64,000 nt of DNA from Streptomyces sp. V3I7 (GTDB lineage: Bacteria > Actinomycetota > Actinomycetes > Streptomycetales > Streptomycetaceae): assembly GCF_030817495.1 (NCBI RefSeq), contig NZ_JAUSZK010000001.1:5063001-5127000 (forward strand), in the 5' to 3' direction. The first letter of the stretch is position 1. Each line of letters opens with the position of its first letter. A program made the translations under genes and the position numbers. The notes under the pieces were generated by a model. The model had not been told where the DNA came from, made no database searches, and was given only the letters and a program-made list of their open reading frames with translations. Positions 34,430-43,114 of the stretch are shown one piece after another.

Positions 34430-35296
34430 ATGCGTCCTTCGTTTGTGCGGAAACTGATCCGGCCGCTGGTCCTCGCGGCCGCCGTAACCGTCATACCGCT
34501 GGTGAGCGCGGCCCCCGTGGCCGCCGATGGTGTCGTCGTCGGCGGTTTCCCCGTCGACGTCTCCCAGGGCCCCTGGACGGTCGCGCTGTCCAGCCGTGAC
34601 CGGTTCGGGGGTACGCGCGCGGGACAGTTCTGCGGAGGCGTGGCCGTCGGCCGGACCACTGTCGTGACCGCCGCCCACTGCATGGCCGAGGAGGTCCTGG
34701 GGGGCCCACCGAACCAGCTGCGCGACCTCAAGGTCATCACGGGGCGTACGGACCTGCTGTCGTCCGAGGGGAAGGAGATCCCGGTACGCGAGGTGCGGGT
34801 CAACCCCGACTACGACGCGGAACACAACATCGGGGACTTCGCCGTGCTCACCCTCGCCGACCCCGTGCCCAAGAGCGCGGTCATCGACATGGCGGCCAAG
34901 GGCGACCCGGCCTACGCGCCGGGAACGAGCGCCGAGGTCTTCGGATGGGGTGATGTGACGGGCACCGGCGACTACACGCGGCATCTGCGGGCCGCACGCA
35001 TGCACGTGCTGCCCGATTCCCAGTGCGAGGACGCCTACTCCGGTGGTGCCGACGGGGTCTACCGGGCCGAGTCCATGGTGTGTGCCGGAGAGGTCCAGGG
35101 CGGCCCTGACGCCTGTCAGGGCGACAGCGGCGGCCCGCTGGTCGCCCCCGAGGGGCGGCTCATCGGTCTGGTGTCCTGGGGGAGCGGCTGCGGGCGACCC
35201 GGGAGCCCCGGTGTCTACACGAGGGTGTCCCAGATCGTGTCCGAGCTGGACCTCGGTGATGCCGACGGCTCACCGCCGCCGCGCAAGGGTGCCTGA
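34430..35296 (+). CDS. Secreted trypsin-like serine protease (S1A)
   Basis: 288 aa. The signal peptide (RKLIRPLVLAAAVTVIPLVS) ends near APVAADG; mature protein would begin near VVVGGFPVDVSQGPW. The catalytic triad is visible: His in VVTAAHC, Asp in GDFAVLTLA (IGD rather than the usual NND), Ser in CQGDSGGP. An Asp six residues before the Ser (DACQGDSGG) predicts cleavage after Lys/Arg. Six cysteines allow three disulfides. There is no pro-domain of alpha-lytic type, and the short propeptide resembles S. griseus trypsin. GAGGAG precedes ATG 34430 by 5-6 nt. The following hairpin ends the unit. Confidence 0.94.
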   Translation: MRPSFVRKLIRPLVLAAAVTVIPLVSAAPVAADGVVVGGFPVDVSQGPWTVALSSRDRFGGTRAGQFCGGVAVGRTTVVTAAHCMAEEVLGGPPNQLRDLKVITGRTDLLSSEGKEIPVREVRVNPDYDAEHNIGDFAVLTLADPVPKSAVIDMAAKGDPAYAPGTSAEVFGWGDVTGTGDYTRHLRAARMHVLPDSQCEDAYSGGADGVYRAESMVCAGEVQGGPDACQGDSGGPLVAPEGRLIGLVSWGSGCGRPGSPGVYTRVSQIVSELDLGDADGSPPPRKGA

Positions 35297-35320
35297 GGCG
35301 TCCCGAGCCTGGAGGCGAGG

Positions 35321-35357
35321 ACGGGCGGCCACCTCCCTGCCGGGGGTGGCCGCCCGT
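35321..35357 (+). terminator. Terminator after the protease gene
   Basis: ACGGGCGGCCACC (35321-35333) pairs with GGTGGCCGCCCGT (35345-35357), 13 bp. Confidence 0.85.
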
Positions 35358-35398
35358 TCGCCGGCTCAGGCCGGCTCAGGCTCGTCGGGGACGCGAGG

Positions 35399-35629
35399 TC
35401 AGCGTTCTTCTTCGGAGGCGGTTGCGGGAGCGGACGTCAGCCGCTCCGTCTCGTCCTGTATCTCAGCGGCGATCTTCTTGAGTTCCGGCTCGAACTTGCG
35501 GCCGTGGTGGCCGCAGAAGAGCAGTTCTCCGCCGCTCAGCAGGACGACGCGCAGGTATGCCTGGGCGCCGCAGCGGTCGCACCGATCTGCGGCCGTCAGC
35601 GGGCTCGCGGGGGTCAGAACAGTAGTCAC
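35399..35629 (-). CDS. Small zinc-ribbon-like protein (DUF7455)
   Basis: 76 aa. Paired metal ligands are visible: CDRCG at residues 17-21 and FCGHHGRKF at 38-46, so it probably binds one zinc. The C-terminus is charged and helical. Members occur throughout actinobacteria next to hrdB/parE-like loci, but the function is unknown. GTG 35629 follows GAAGAGG at 4 nt. It faces the protease gene tail to tail. Confidence 0.85.
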   Translation of the reverse strand: MTTVLTPASPLTAADRCDRCGAQAYLRVVLLSGGELLFCGHHGRKFEPELKKIAAEIQDETERLTSAPATASEEER

Positions 35630-36063
35630 GTCGCCTCTTCTCTAGCTCGACGAGCTGTCGTACCAGGGTCAACATCCAACCAGCCCGAAAACGTTCCCGC
35701 TCGTGGCTTTTCCTCGAAAAAATCTTTTCGGGGCTGCTGTCTGCTGCCGGTTGGCGGCGAATGTGCCGTAGTGCGTGTGTCGTACGGGTTCGCGCTGTGT
35801 ATCGGTTTCGTCCTCCCGGCTGGGTTGCCGGTTGTTCATGAGGACGTGCCCGGAGCCTAAATGGTTCATGCCTCGAAGGGAACGTGATGTGTGCTTCACC
35901 CCTTCGAGGGATCGAACACCCATGCGACCGTGGACTAGTCTGAAGCCCAGACGAGGGTGGCGTGACAACGGCTCTACCAGGCCTCGGTACCCTCATGGCG
36001 GCAACCGAAGCCGCGCCCTTTCCCCAGAAGGGCCCAACTGAAATTCAGCGAGGAGCGAACCGC
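35630..36063. other. Intergenic region before parE
   Basis: 434 bases. Bases 35715-35730 form an AT-rich hairpin (CGAAAA-AATC-TTTTCG), unusual here. TAGTCT at 35938-35943 is a possible -10 for parE. Nothing else is recognised. Confidence 0.5.
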
Positions 36064-38187
36064 GTGACCGCCGAAACGTCCGTGCCGTCCACTGCGCTGC
36101 TGGCAGGAGCAGACCGGGACGGCTCCAACTACACCGCGCGGCACCTGCTCGTCCTCGAGGGCCTCGAGGCCGTGCGCAAGCGCCCCGGTATGTACATCGG
36201 CTCGACCGACAGCCGCGGCCTGATGCACTGCCTGTGGGAGATCATCGACAACTCCGTGGACGAGGCCCTCGGCGGCTACTGCGACCACATCGAGGTGATC
36301 CTCCACGACGACGGATCCGTGGAGGTCCGCGACAACGGCCGCGGCATCCCCGTCGACGTCGAGCCCAAGACAGGTCTGTCCGGCGTCGAGGTCGTCATGA
36401 CCAAGCTGCACGCCGGCGGCAAGTTCGGCGGCGGCTCGTACGCCGCCTCCGGCGGTCTGCACGGCGTCGGCGCCTCCGTGGTGAACGCCCTGTCCGCCCG
36501 CCTCGACGTCGAGGTGGACCGCGGCGGCCACACCCACGGCATCAGCTTCCGCCGCGGCACGCCCGGCTCCTTCGCGGCGATCGGGCCGGACGCCAAGTTC
36601 GAGCCCAAGGGCGGTCTGAACAAGGCCAAGAAGATCCCCAAGACCCGTACCGGCACGCGCGTGCGGTACTGGGCCGACCGCCAGATCTTCCTCAAGGACG
36701 CCAAGCTCTCCCTGGAGACGCTGCACCAGCGCGCCCGCCAGACCGCGTTCCTGGTCCCGGGCCTGACCATCGTCGTCCGTGACGAGTACGGCCTCGGTGA
36801 GGGCGGCAGCAAGGGCGAGGAGTCCTTCCGCTTCGACGGCGGCATCAGCGAGTTCTGCGAGTACCTGGCGCCCGACAGGCCCATCTGTGACGTCCAGCGG
36901 TTCTCGGGCCAGGGCACCTTCAAGGAGACCGTGCCGGTCCTGGACGAGCACGGCCAGATGACGCCCACCGAGGTCACCCGCGAGCTCGGCGTCGACGTCG
37001 CGCTGCGCTGGGGCACCGGCTACGACACGACCCTGAAGTCGTTCGTCAACATCATCGCCACGCCCAAGGGCGGTACCCACGTGGCGGGCTTCGAGCAGGC
37101 CCTCACCAAGACGATGAACGAGGTGCTGCGCGCCAAGAAGCTGCTGCGCGTCGCCGAGGACGACATCACCAAGGACGACGCCCTGGAGGGCCTCACCGCG
37201 GTCGTCACCGTGCGTCTCGCCGAGCCGCAGTTCGAGGGCCAGACCAAGGAGGTCCTGGGGACGTCCGCGGCCCGGCGCATCGTGAACAACGTGATCACCA
37301 AGGAGCTCAAGGCGTTCCTGACCTCCACGAAGCGCGACCAGGCGGCCCAGGCCCGGGTCGTCATGGAGAAGGCGGTCGCCGCCGCCCGTACGCGCATCGC
37401 GGCGCGCCAGCACAAGGACGCGCAGCGCCGGAAGACGGCCCTGGAGTCCTCCTCGCTCCCCGCCAAGCTCGCCGACTGCCGCAGCGACGACGTCGAGCGC
37501 AGCGAACTCTTCATCGTCGAGGGCGACTCCGCGCTCGGTACGGCCAAGCTCGCCCGCAACTCCGAGTTCCAGGCGCTGCTGCCGATCCGTGGCAAGATCC
37601 TCAACGTCCAGAAGTCGTCCGTGACGGACATGCTGAAGAACGCCGAGTGCGGCGCGATCATCCAGGTCATAGGAGCCGGCTCGGGCCGCACCTTCGACCT
37701 CGACACGGCCCGCTATGGCAAGATCATCATGATGACGGACGCCGACGTCGACGGCTCCCACATCCGCTGTCTGCTGCTGACGCTGTTCCAGCGCTACATG
37801 CGGCCCATGGTCGAGGCCGGCCGGGTGTTCGCCGCGGTGCCGCCGCTGCACCGCATCGAGCTCATCCAGCCCAAGAAGGGCCAGGACAAGTACGTCTACA
37901 CCTACTCGGACCGCGAACTGCGCGACAAGCTCATGGAGTTCAAGAGCAAGGGCATCCGCTACAAGGACTCCATCCAGCGCTACAAGGGTCTGGGCGAGAT
38001 GGACGCCGACCAGCTCGCCGAGACCACGATGGACCCGCGTCACCGCACCCTGCGCCGGATCAACCTCTCCGACCTGGACGCCGCCGAGGAGGTCTTCAAC
38101 CTCCTGATGGGCAACGACGTGGCCCCGCGCAAGGAGTTCATCTCCAGCTCGGCGGCGACGCTCGACCGCTCGCGGATCGACGCGTAA
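36064..38187 (+). CDS. parE: DNA topoisomerase IV subunit B (ParE/GyrB2)
   Basis: 707 aa. This is the ATPase subunit of topoisomerase IV, which decatenates replicated chromosomes. GHKL ATPase motifs: EIIDNSVDEALGGYC, VRDNGRGIPVD, and GLHGVGASVVNALS. The TOPRIM domain has VEGDSALGTAKLARN and DADVDGSHIRCLLLTLF, and the C-terminal GyrB block is QRYKGLGEMDADQL. Compared with GyrB the sequence includes the ParE-type region after the ATPase domain. GTG 36064 follows GAGGAG (36050-36055); longer in-frame starts add unconserved residues. Its partner parC lies about 13.5 kb away on the other strand. Confidence 0.93.
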   Translation: MTAETSVPSTALLAGADRDGSNYTARHLLVLEGLEAVRKRPGMYIGSTDSRGLMHCLWEIIDNSVDEALGGYCDHIEVILHDDGSVEVRDNGRGIPVDVEPKTGLSGVEVVMTKLHAGGKFGGGSYAASGGLHGVGASVVNALSARLDVEVDRGGHTHGISFRRGTPGSFAAIGPDAKFEPKGGLNKAKKIPKTRTGTRVRYWADRQIFLKDAKLSLETLHQRARQTAFLVPGLTIVVRDEYGLGEGGSKGEESFRFDGGISEFCEYLAPDRPICDVQRFSGQGTFKETVPVLDEHGQMTPTEVTRELGVDVALRWGTGYDTTLKSFVNIIATPKGGTHVAGFEQALTKTMNEVLRAKKLLRVAEDDITKDDALEGLTAVVTVRLAEPQFEGQTKEVLGTSAARRIVNNVITKELKAFLTSTKRDQAAQARVVMEKAVAAARTRIAARQHKDAQRRKTALESSSLPAKLADCRSDDVERSELFIVEGDSALGTAKLARNSEFQALLPIRGKILNVQKSSVTDMLKNAECGAIIQVIGAGSGRTFDLDTARYGKIIMMTDADVDGSHIRCLLLTLFQRYMRPMVEAGRVFAAVPPLHRIELIQPKKGQDKYVYTYSDRELRDKLMEFKSKGIRYKDSIQRYKGLGEMDADQLAETTMDPRHRTLRRINLSDLDAAEEVFNLLMGNDVAPRKEFISSSAATLDRSRIDA

Positions 38188-38211
38188 CCGCCCGTCGGCA
38201 GGCGTATCGGC

Positions 38212-38252
38212 AAGGGTGCTCGGGCTCCGGAGAGCGGAGCCCAAGCACCCTT
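38212..38252 (+). terminator. Terminator after parE
   Basis: Two stacked stems (AAGGGTGCT/AGCACCCTT and GGGCTCCG/CGGAGCCC) are separated by one C-A mismatch. Left arm 38212-38229, right arm 38235-38252. Confidence 0.88.
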
Positions 38253-38374
38253 GTGCGTGAGGGAGTTGGGCAACAGGGGAGAGACTCCTGCGGTTCTCAG
38301 GGCTCAGTCACCTAATGGGGTGAAATGCCCCGGGAAAAGGGTCGGGGATCTTCCCGTTCTGTCCATCCTTGGGC

Positions 38375-38920
38375 ATGCAGTCAAGTAATGGCCGTTCACG
38401 CGGAGGCGGGAGCGGCCCCGAGAGTATGCCCGAGAACCATGGCCATGGCCCGGCTTCCCGCGAGGTGGAGTACGAGGACCCCTGGTACGACGCACTCGCC
38501 TCCGGATGGGGCGAGCTCGGCGAAGCGGGCCCGTCGGCAGCCGTCGTACCGGCCGCGCGCGAGAACCGGGAGGCGGCGGCCCTCCGCGCGCGTGACGTGT
38601 ATCTCGAGGTGCAACGCAGCGCGGCCTTCAGGGAAGTGCGCAGCAGATACCGCAGGTTCGTGGTGCCCGCCGTCGCCGCCTTCCTCGCCTGGTACCTGGC
38701 CTACGTCGTCACCGCGACGACCGCGCCCCGCTTCATGGCCCAGCCCGTCTCCGGCGCGGTGAACGTCGGAATGCTCGCCGGACTCGGACAGTTCCTGACC
38801 ACCTTCCTGCTGACCTGGGCCTACTCCTGGCACGCGCGCGTGCGCCGGGACCGTGCCGCGCTCGAACTGCGCTGGGACACCCAGGAACTGACGCGCGGTC
38901 TCCGTGGCGGTGAGTTGTGA
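38375..38920 (+). CDS. DUF485 membrane protein, partner of the symporter
   Basis: 181 aa. DUF485 proteins are small two-helix membrane proteins that are nearly always encoded just before an SSS-family carboxylate symporter. The first 90 residues are a polar tail rich in Gly, Ser and Pro; then comes the DUF485 core (VQRSAAFREVRSRYRRFVVP) with two hydrophobic spans VAAFLAWYLAYVVTATTA and LGQFLTTFLLTWAYSWH. The start is uncertain: ATG 38375 or ATG 38426, neither with a good ribosome binding site. Its GTGA overlaps the symporter start, so the two are translationally coupled. Confidence 0.85.
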   Translation: MQSSNGRSRGGGSGPESMPENHGHGPASREVEYEDPWYDALASGWGELGEAGPSAAVVPAARENREAAALRARDVYLEVQRSAAFREVRSRYRRFVVPAVAAFLAWYLAYVVTATTAPRFMAQPVSGAVNVGMLAGLGQFLTTFLLTWAYSWHARVRRDRAALELRWDTQELTRGLRGGEL

Positions 38921-40509
38921 CCGATCGTCATCAGACGCTGGCGTTGGTCCTGTTCAGCGCGTTCGTGGCCGTCACCCTGGCCATCACCACCTGGGTGAGC
39001 CGCAAACGGCACGGCTCCGCCGAGGAGTTCTACGCGGGCGGGCGGCTCTTCTCGCCCATGGAGAACGGTTTTGCCATCGCCGGCGACTACATGTCCGCCG
39101 CCTCCTTCCTCGGCATCGCCGGCCTCATCGCGCTCTTCGGCTACGACGGCCTGCTCTACACCGTCGGTTTCTTCGTCGCGTGGCTCGTGGTGCTCTTCCT
39201 GGTCGCCGAACTGGTCCGCAACTGCGGGCGCTTCACACTCGCCGACGTCGTCGCCGCGCGCATGAGCGAACGGCCCGTGCGCATCGCGGCGGGAACTTCC
39301 TCGGTCACCGTGTCCGTTCTGTATCTGGTGGCGCAGATGGTGGGCGCGGGCAGCCTGGTCGCGCTGCTGCTGGGGCGTACGGGAGCGGGAGCGCAGGCCT
39401 GGACCGTGATCGGGGTCGGCGCGCTCATGGTGATCTATGTGTCGTTGGGAGGGATGCGGGCCACGACGTGGATTCAGATCGTGAAGGCCGTCCTGCTGCT
39501 CAGCGGGACGATCGCCCTGACCGTGCTCGTCCTCGTGCGGTTCCACGGTGATCTCGACCAGTTGCTGCTCTCCGCGGCCGAACGCAGCGGCCACGGAACG
39601 GCGTTCCTGGTGCCGGGTCTGAAGTACGGCGGGAGCTGGACGGCCCGTTTCGACTTCATCAGCCTGGGCCTCGCCCTGGTCCTGGGCACGGCCGGACTGC
39701 CGCACATCCTGTCCCGCTTCTACACGGTGCCGACCGCGCGGGCCGCCCGGCGTTCGGTGGTGTGGTCGATCGGACTGATCGGAGCCTTCTACCTGATGAC
39801 GATCGTCCTCGGGTTCGGGGCCGCCGCGATCGTCGGTCCGCAGGCCGTCCGCGAGTCGAACGTGTCCGGGAACACGGCGGTCCCGCTGCTCGCCCTCGAC
39901 CTGGGCGGCGGCGCCGGCTCCACCGGGGGCACGGTGCTGTTCGCGATCGTCGCGGCCGTCGCCTTCGCCACGATCCTCGCCGTGGTCGCCGGGATCACGC
40001 TCGCCTCCTCGGCGTCCGTGGCCCACGACCTGTACGCGTCGCTCCGGCAGCGGCGCGGCCGGCCGCGCAGTGAGGTCGCCGTGGCACGGGTGGCCGCGGT
40101 CGGCATCGGCGTGGTCGCGATCGCGCTCGGCCTGCTCGCCCGCGACCTCAACGTCGCCTTCCTGGTGGGCCTCGCCTTCGCCGTGGCCGCCTCCGCGAAC
40201 CTGCCGGTGCTGCTCTACTCGCTGTTCTGGCGCGGCTTCACCACGCGCGGCGCGGTGTGGGCCGTGTACGGGGGCCTGGTCCCGGCGCTGGTCCTGGTCG
40301 TGCTGTCCCCGGTGGTGTCGGGCGACCCGGCGTCCCTGTTCCCGGGCGTCGACTTCCAGTACTTCCCGCTCCAGAACCCGGGCCTCGTCTCCATCCCTCT
40401 GGGCTTCCTCGCGGGCTGGCTCGGCACGGTCACCTCGGACGAGACCCCGGACGAGGCCAGACACGCCGAGACCGAGGTGCGCTCGCTGACTGGCGCGGGC
40501 GCCGTATAG
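38917..40509 (+). CDS. Sodium:solute symporter (ActP-like acetate/carboxylate permease)
   Basis: 530 aa with about 13 hydrophobic segments. SSS-family signatures: SAEEFYAGGRLFSPMENGFA near the start, GDYMSAASFLGIAGLIALFG, and MRATTWIQIVKAVLLLSGT. These, plus AGLPHILSRFYTVPTARAAR, are typical of the ActP/MctC acetate and monocarboxylate branch. It probably takes up acetate, propionate or pyruvate with sodium or protons. The GTG at 38917 overlaps the DUF485 stop by 4 nt. It is next to a CitB/DcuR-type regulator gene, which may control it. Confidence 0.92.
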   Translation: MTDRHQTLALVLFSAFVAVTLAITTWVSRKRHGSAEEFYAGGRLFSPMENGFAIAGDYMSAASFLGIAGLIALFGYDGLLYTVGFFVAWLVVLFLVAELVRNCGRFTLADVVAARMSERPVRIAAGTSSVTVSVLYLVAQMVGAGSLVALLLGRTGAGAQAWTVIGVGALMVIYVSLGGMRATTWIQIVKAVLLLSGTIALTVLVLVRFHGDLDQLLLSAAERSGHGTAFLVPGLKYGGSWTARFDFISLGLALVLGTAGLPHILSRFYTVPTARAARRSVVWSIGLIGAFYLMTIVLGFGAAAIVGPQAVRESNVSGNTAVPLLALDLGGGAGSTGGTVLFAIVAAVAFATILAVVAGITLASSASVAHDLYASLRQRRGRPRSEVAVARVAAVGIGVVAIALGLLARDLNVAFLVGLAFAVAASANLPVLLYSLFWRGFTTRGAVWAVYGGLVPALVLVVLSPVVSGDPASLFPGVDFQYFPLQNPGLVSIPLGFLAGWLGTVTSDETPDEARHAETEVRSLTGAGAV

Positions 40510-40539
40510 GCCCTGGCGTCGGCTCACGGCCGAGCACCG

Positions 40540-41232
40540 TTACGGGGCGACCCAGGCGTAACGGTGCTCCGGCCGGCCCGTGTCGCCGTACTTCAGCGAC
40601 AGCCGCAACCGGCCCGCCTGTTCCAGATGGCGCAGATAGCGCTGGGCCGTTGAGCGGCTCAGGCCGGTCTCGGCGGCGACCTCGTGGGCCGACAGCGGAT
40701 GGCCCGCGCGGTGCAGGACACCGCAGATGAGATCCGTCGTGGGCTCCGAATGACCGCTCGGCAGCCCGGGCGAGCCCGACGCCGGGGCGGTGCGCAGCGC
40801 GCCGAAGATCCGGTCGACCTGCTCCTGTCCTGTCAGCCCCCGCCCGCCGACCCGGTCCACCGTGCGGCGCAGCGCGGCGTACGAATCCAGCCGGGCCCGC
40901 AGCGCGGTGAAGGTGAACGGCTTCACCAGATAGTGCAGGGCGCCCAGGCGCATCGCCCGCTGCACGGTCGTCACGTCGCTCGCCGCTGTGATCATGATGA
41001 CGTCGGTGCCGTGGCCCTGTTCCCGCATGTGGTGGACCAGTTCGAGCCCGGTCCGGTCCGGCAGGTAGTGATCGAGCAGCACCAGGTCGATGGGGTTGCG
41101 CTCCACGGCGGCCAGCGCCTGCGCGGCACTGTGCGCGCGGGCGGCGACCCGGAAGCCGGGAACTTTCCCCACGTACATGGCGTTGATCTCGGCGACGCGG
41201 AAGTCGTCGTCCACGACCAGGACGTCAATCAT
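40540..41232 (-). CDS. CitB/DcuR-type response regulator (no kinase beside it)
   Basis: 230 aa. The receiver domain has VLVVDDDFRVAEINAMYVGK, the phosphorylation Asp in LVLLDHYLPDRTGLEL (near residue 55), and YLVKPFTFTALRARL. The C-terminal HTH is AHEVAAETGLSRSTAQRYLR. GGGAGAGG precedes the ATG. It is closely similar to the regulator at 44198-44878 (shared VDRIFGAL, DTGRPEHRY-type ends) but has no sensor gene next to it: the ABC operon stands where a kinase would be expected. It lies tail to tail with the symporter, 30 nt apart. Confidence 0.92.
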   Translation of the reverse strand: MIDVLVVDDDFRVAEINAMYVGKVPGFRVAARAHSAAQALAAVERNPIDLVLLDHYLPDRTGLELVHHMREQGHGTDVIMITAASDVTTVQRAMRLGALHYLVKPFTFTALRARLDSYAALRRTVDRVGGRGLTGQEQVDRIFGALRTAPASGSPGLPSGHSEPTTDLICGVLHRAGHPLSAHEVAAETGLSRSTAQRYLRHLEQAGRLRLSLKYGDTGRPEHRYAWVAP

Positions 41233-41375
41233 CAGGCCTCTCCCTCAAGGCCGGCGAGCATGCGGCCCGTGTTCGGCTCCGCAGTTGTAGCGCGAGCAAA
41301 ACGAGCACAACAGGCTCTTGCGAGCAAAAGAACGGCCAGTGCTCACAAGGCTGCTGCTGTGGCCGGAACCACACC

Positions 41376-41381
41376 TACCGT
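41376..41381 (+). promoter_or_regulatory. TACCGT -10 box of the ABC operon
   Basis: It lies 6 nt before ATG 41388: leaderless pattern. Confidence 0.5.
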
Positions 41382-41387
41382 CCCGGC

Positions 41388-42203
41388 ATGAGCGCAGACA
41401 CCGGCCCCGCCATCGAGCTACGGGGCGCGAGCAAGACCTTCAGAACCCCGTCGGGGGGCCTGCACCCGGCAGTCAGGGGACTGGACCTGACCGTCGGGCG
41501 CGGTGAGTTCGTGGCCGTGGTCGGACCGACCGGCTGCGGCAAGTCCACCACGCTGACCCTGGTCAGCGGCCTGGAGGAGCCCACCGAGGGCGACGTGCTG
41601 GTCGCCGGGGAACCGGTGTCCGGCGTCGGCGACAAGGTCGGCTTCGTCTTCCAGCAGGACGCCACCTTCCCCTGGCGGACGGTCCTGTCCAACGTCATGG
41701 CCGGCCCGCGCTTCCGCGGCGTACCTAAGGCGGAGGCCAAGGAGAAGTCCCGCGATTGGCTGGCCCGCGTGGGGCTCACCGCCTTCGAGGACCGCTACCC
41801 CCACCAGCTCTCCGGCGGCCAGCGCAAGCGCGTCGCCCTCGCCGCTACCTTCGTCAACGACCCCGAGATCCTGCTCATGGACGAGCCGTTCTCGGCCCTC
41901 GACGTGCAGACCAGGGCGCTGATGTCGGACCAGCTCCTGGAACTGTGGGAGGGCACGGGCGCCTCGGTCGTCTTCGTCACCCACGACCTGGAGGAGTCCA
42001 TCGCGCTCGCCGACAAGGTCGTCGTCATGACCGCCGGGCCCGCGACCGTGAAGCAGGTCTTCGACATCGACCTGCCCCGGCCGCGCAAGGTCGAGTCGGT
42101 GCGCCTGGAGCCGCGGTTCATCGAGATCTACCGCGAGATCTGGGAGTCCCTCGGCGAAGAGGTCCGCATCACCCGCGAGAGGGGTGCCGCCGATGTCGCC
42201 TGA
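41388..42203 (+). CDS. NitT/TauT-type ABC transporter, ATP-binding subunit
   Basis: 271 aa. Walker A GPTGCGKSTT (near 47), Q-loop FVFQQDATFPWRTVLSN, signature LSGGQRKRVALA, Walker B ILLMDEPFSALD and H-loop FVTHDLEES are all intact. It belongs to the nitrate/taurine/sulfonate/pyrimidine-precursor (TauB/SsuB) group. It overlaps the permease gene by about 11 nt, forming a three-gene operon with permease and binding protein. Two paralogous CitB-like regulators flank the operon. Confidence 0.93.
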   Translation: MSADTGPAIELRGASKTFRTPSGGLHPAVRGLDLTVGRGEFVAVVGPTGCGKSTTLTLVSGLEEPTEGDVLVAGEPVSGVGDKVGFVFQQDATFPWRTVLSNVMAGPRFRGVPKAEAKEKSRDWLARVGLTAFEDRYPHQLSGGQRKRVALAATFVNDPEILLMDEPFSALDVQTRALMSDQLLELWEGTGASVVFVTHDLEESIALADKVVVMTAGPATVKQVFDIDLPRPRKVESVRLEPRFIEIYREIWESLGEEVRITRERGAADVA

Positions 42204-43056
42204 GGTCCTCAAGCCGCAGGTCGCCGCCACGGCGAAGGTCCAGGACCGTGCGCAGTCGCGGGCCCGGGCCGCCCGCAGACGCCGGGCCGTCGTCGCCGTC
42301 GTACGGGTACTGCTCCTCGTGGCCGTGCTCGGTCTGTGGGAGGCGCTGTCCCGCGCCGCGATCATCGATCCGTTCAACTTCTCGATGCCGTCGAGGATCT
42401 GGGACCAGATCTACACCTGGGTGACCCACGGCACCGCGCTCGGATCCCTCGGCGAGCAGATCTGGTACACGCTGTACGAGGCGCTGCTCGGCTGGGTCAT
42501 CGGTGTGGCCGCCGGTGTCGTGCTCGGCATCGCGCTCGGGCGCATCGCCCTGCTCGCCGAGGTGCTGGGCCCGTACATCAAGGTGCTCAACTCGATCCCC
42601 CGGATCGTCCTCGCCCCGATCTTCCTGATCTGGTTCGGCCTCGGCCCGTCCTCCAAGATCGCCTCGGCCGTGGTCCTCGTCTTCTTCCCGGTGTTCTTCA
42701 ACGCCTTCCAGGGCGCCCGCGAGGTCGACCGCAATCTCGTCGCCAACGCCCGGATCCTCGGCGCGAGCGACCGCCGGGTGACGCTCCAGGTGGTCATCCC
42801 CTCGGCAACGTCCTGGATCTTCACCAGCCTGCACGTCAGCTTCGGCTTCGCCCTGATCGGCGCCATCGTCGGCGAGTACATCGGCGCGACCAAGGGCATC
42901 GGCCTGCTCGTCGCGCAGTCGCAGAACACCTTCAACGCCGCCGGTGTGTACGCCGCGATGGTCATCCTCGCCGCCGTCGCCCTCGTCGCGGAGGGGCTGC
43001 TGACCTTCGCCGAGCGCCGCATCTTCCGCTGGAAGCCGACGACTTCGGACAGCTGA
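42193..43056 (+). CDS. NitT/TauT-type ABC transporter, permease subunit
   Basis: 287 aa with six predicted spans after a basic N-terminus (ARAARRRRAVVAVVRVLLLV). The EAA loop that contacts the ATPase is visible: REVDRNLVANARILGASDRR. Family features such as PRIVLAPIFLIWFGLGPSSK and GAIVGEYIGATKGIGLLVAQ match TauC/SsuC. ATG 42193 has GAGAGGGG (42177-42184) upstream; an in-frame GTG at 42184 is possible. It overlaps the ATPase gene. Confidence 0.92.
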   Translation: MSPEVLKPQVAATAKVQDRAQSRARAARRRRAVVAVVRVLLLVAVLGLWEALSRAAIIDPFNFSMPSRIWDQIYTWVTHGTALGSLGEQIWYTLYEALLGWVIGVAAGVVLGIALGRIALLAEVLGPYIKVLNSIPRIVLAPIFLIWFGLGPSSKIASAVVLVFFPVFFNAFQGAREVDRNLVANARILGASDRRVTLQVVIPSATSWIFTSLHVSFGFALIGAIVGEYIGATKGIGLLVAQSQNTFNAAGVYAAMVILAAVALVAEGLLTFAERRIFRWKPTTSDS

Positions 43057-43114
43057 GCCCCCGTACGGCGTCTCCCTCATCCCCGCACCGCCCACTCACA
43101 AGGACGTGAACCGC

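Noticed and set aside
35974..38244. 756-codon open frame antisense to parE
   Set aside because: Compositional mirror of parE without any recognisable domain.
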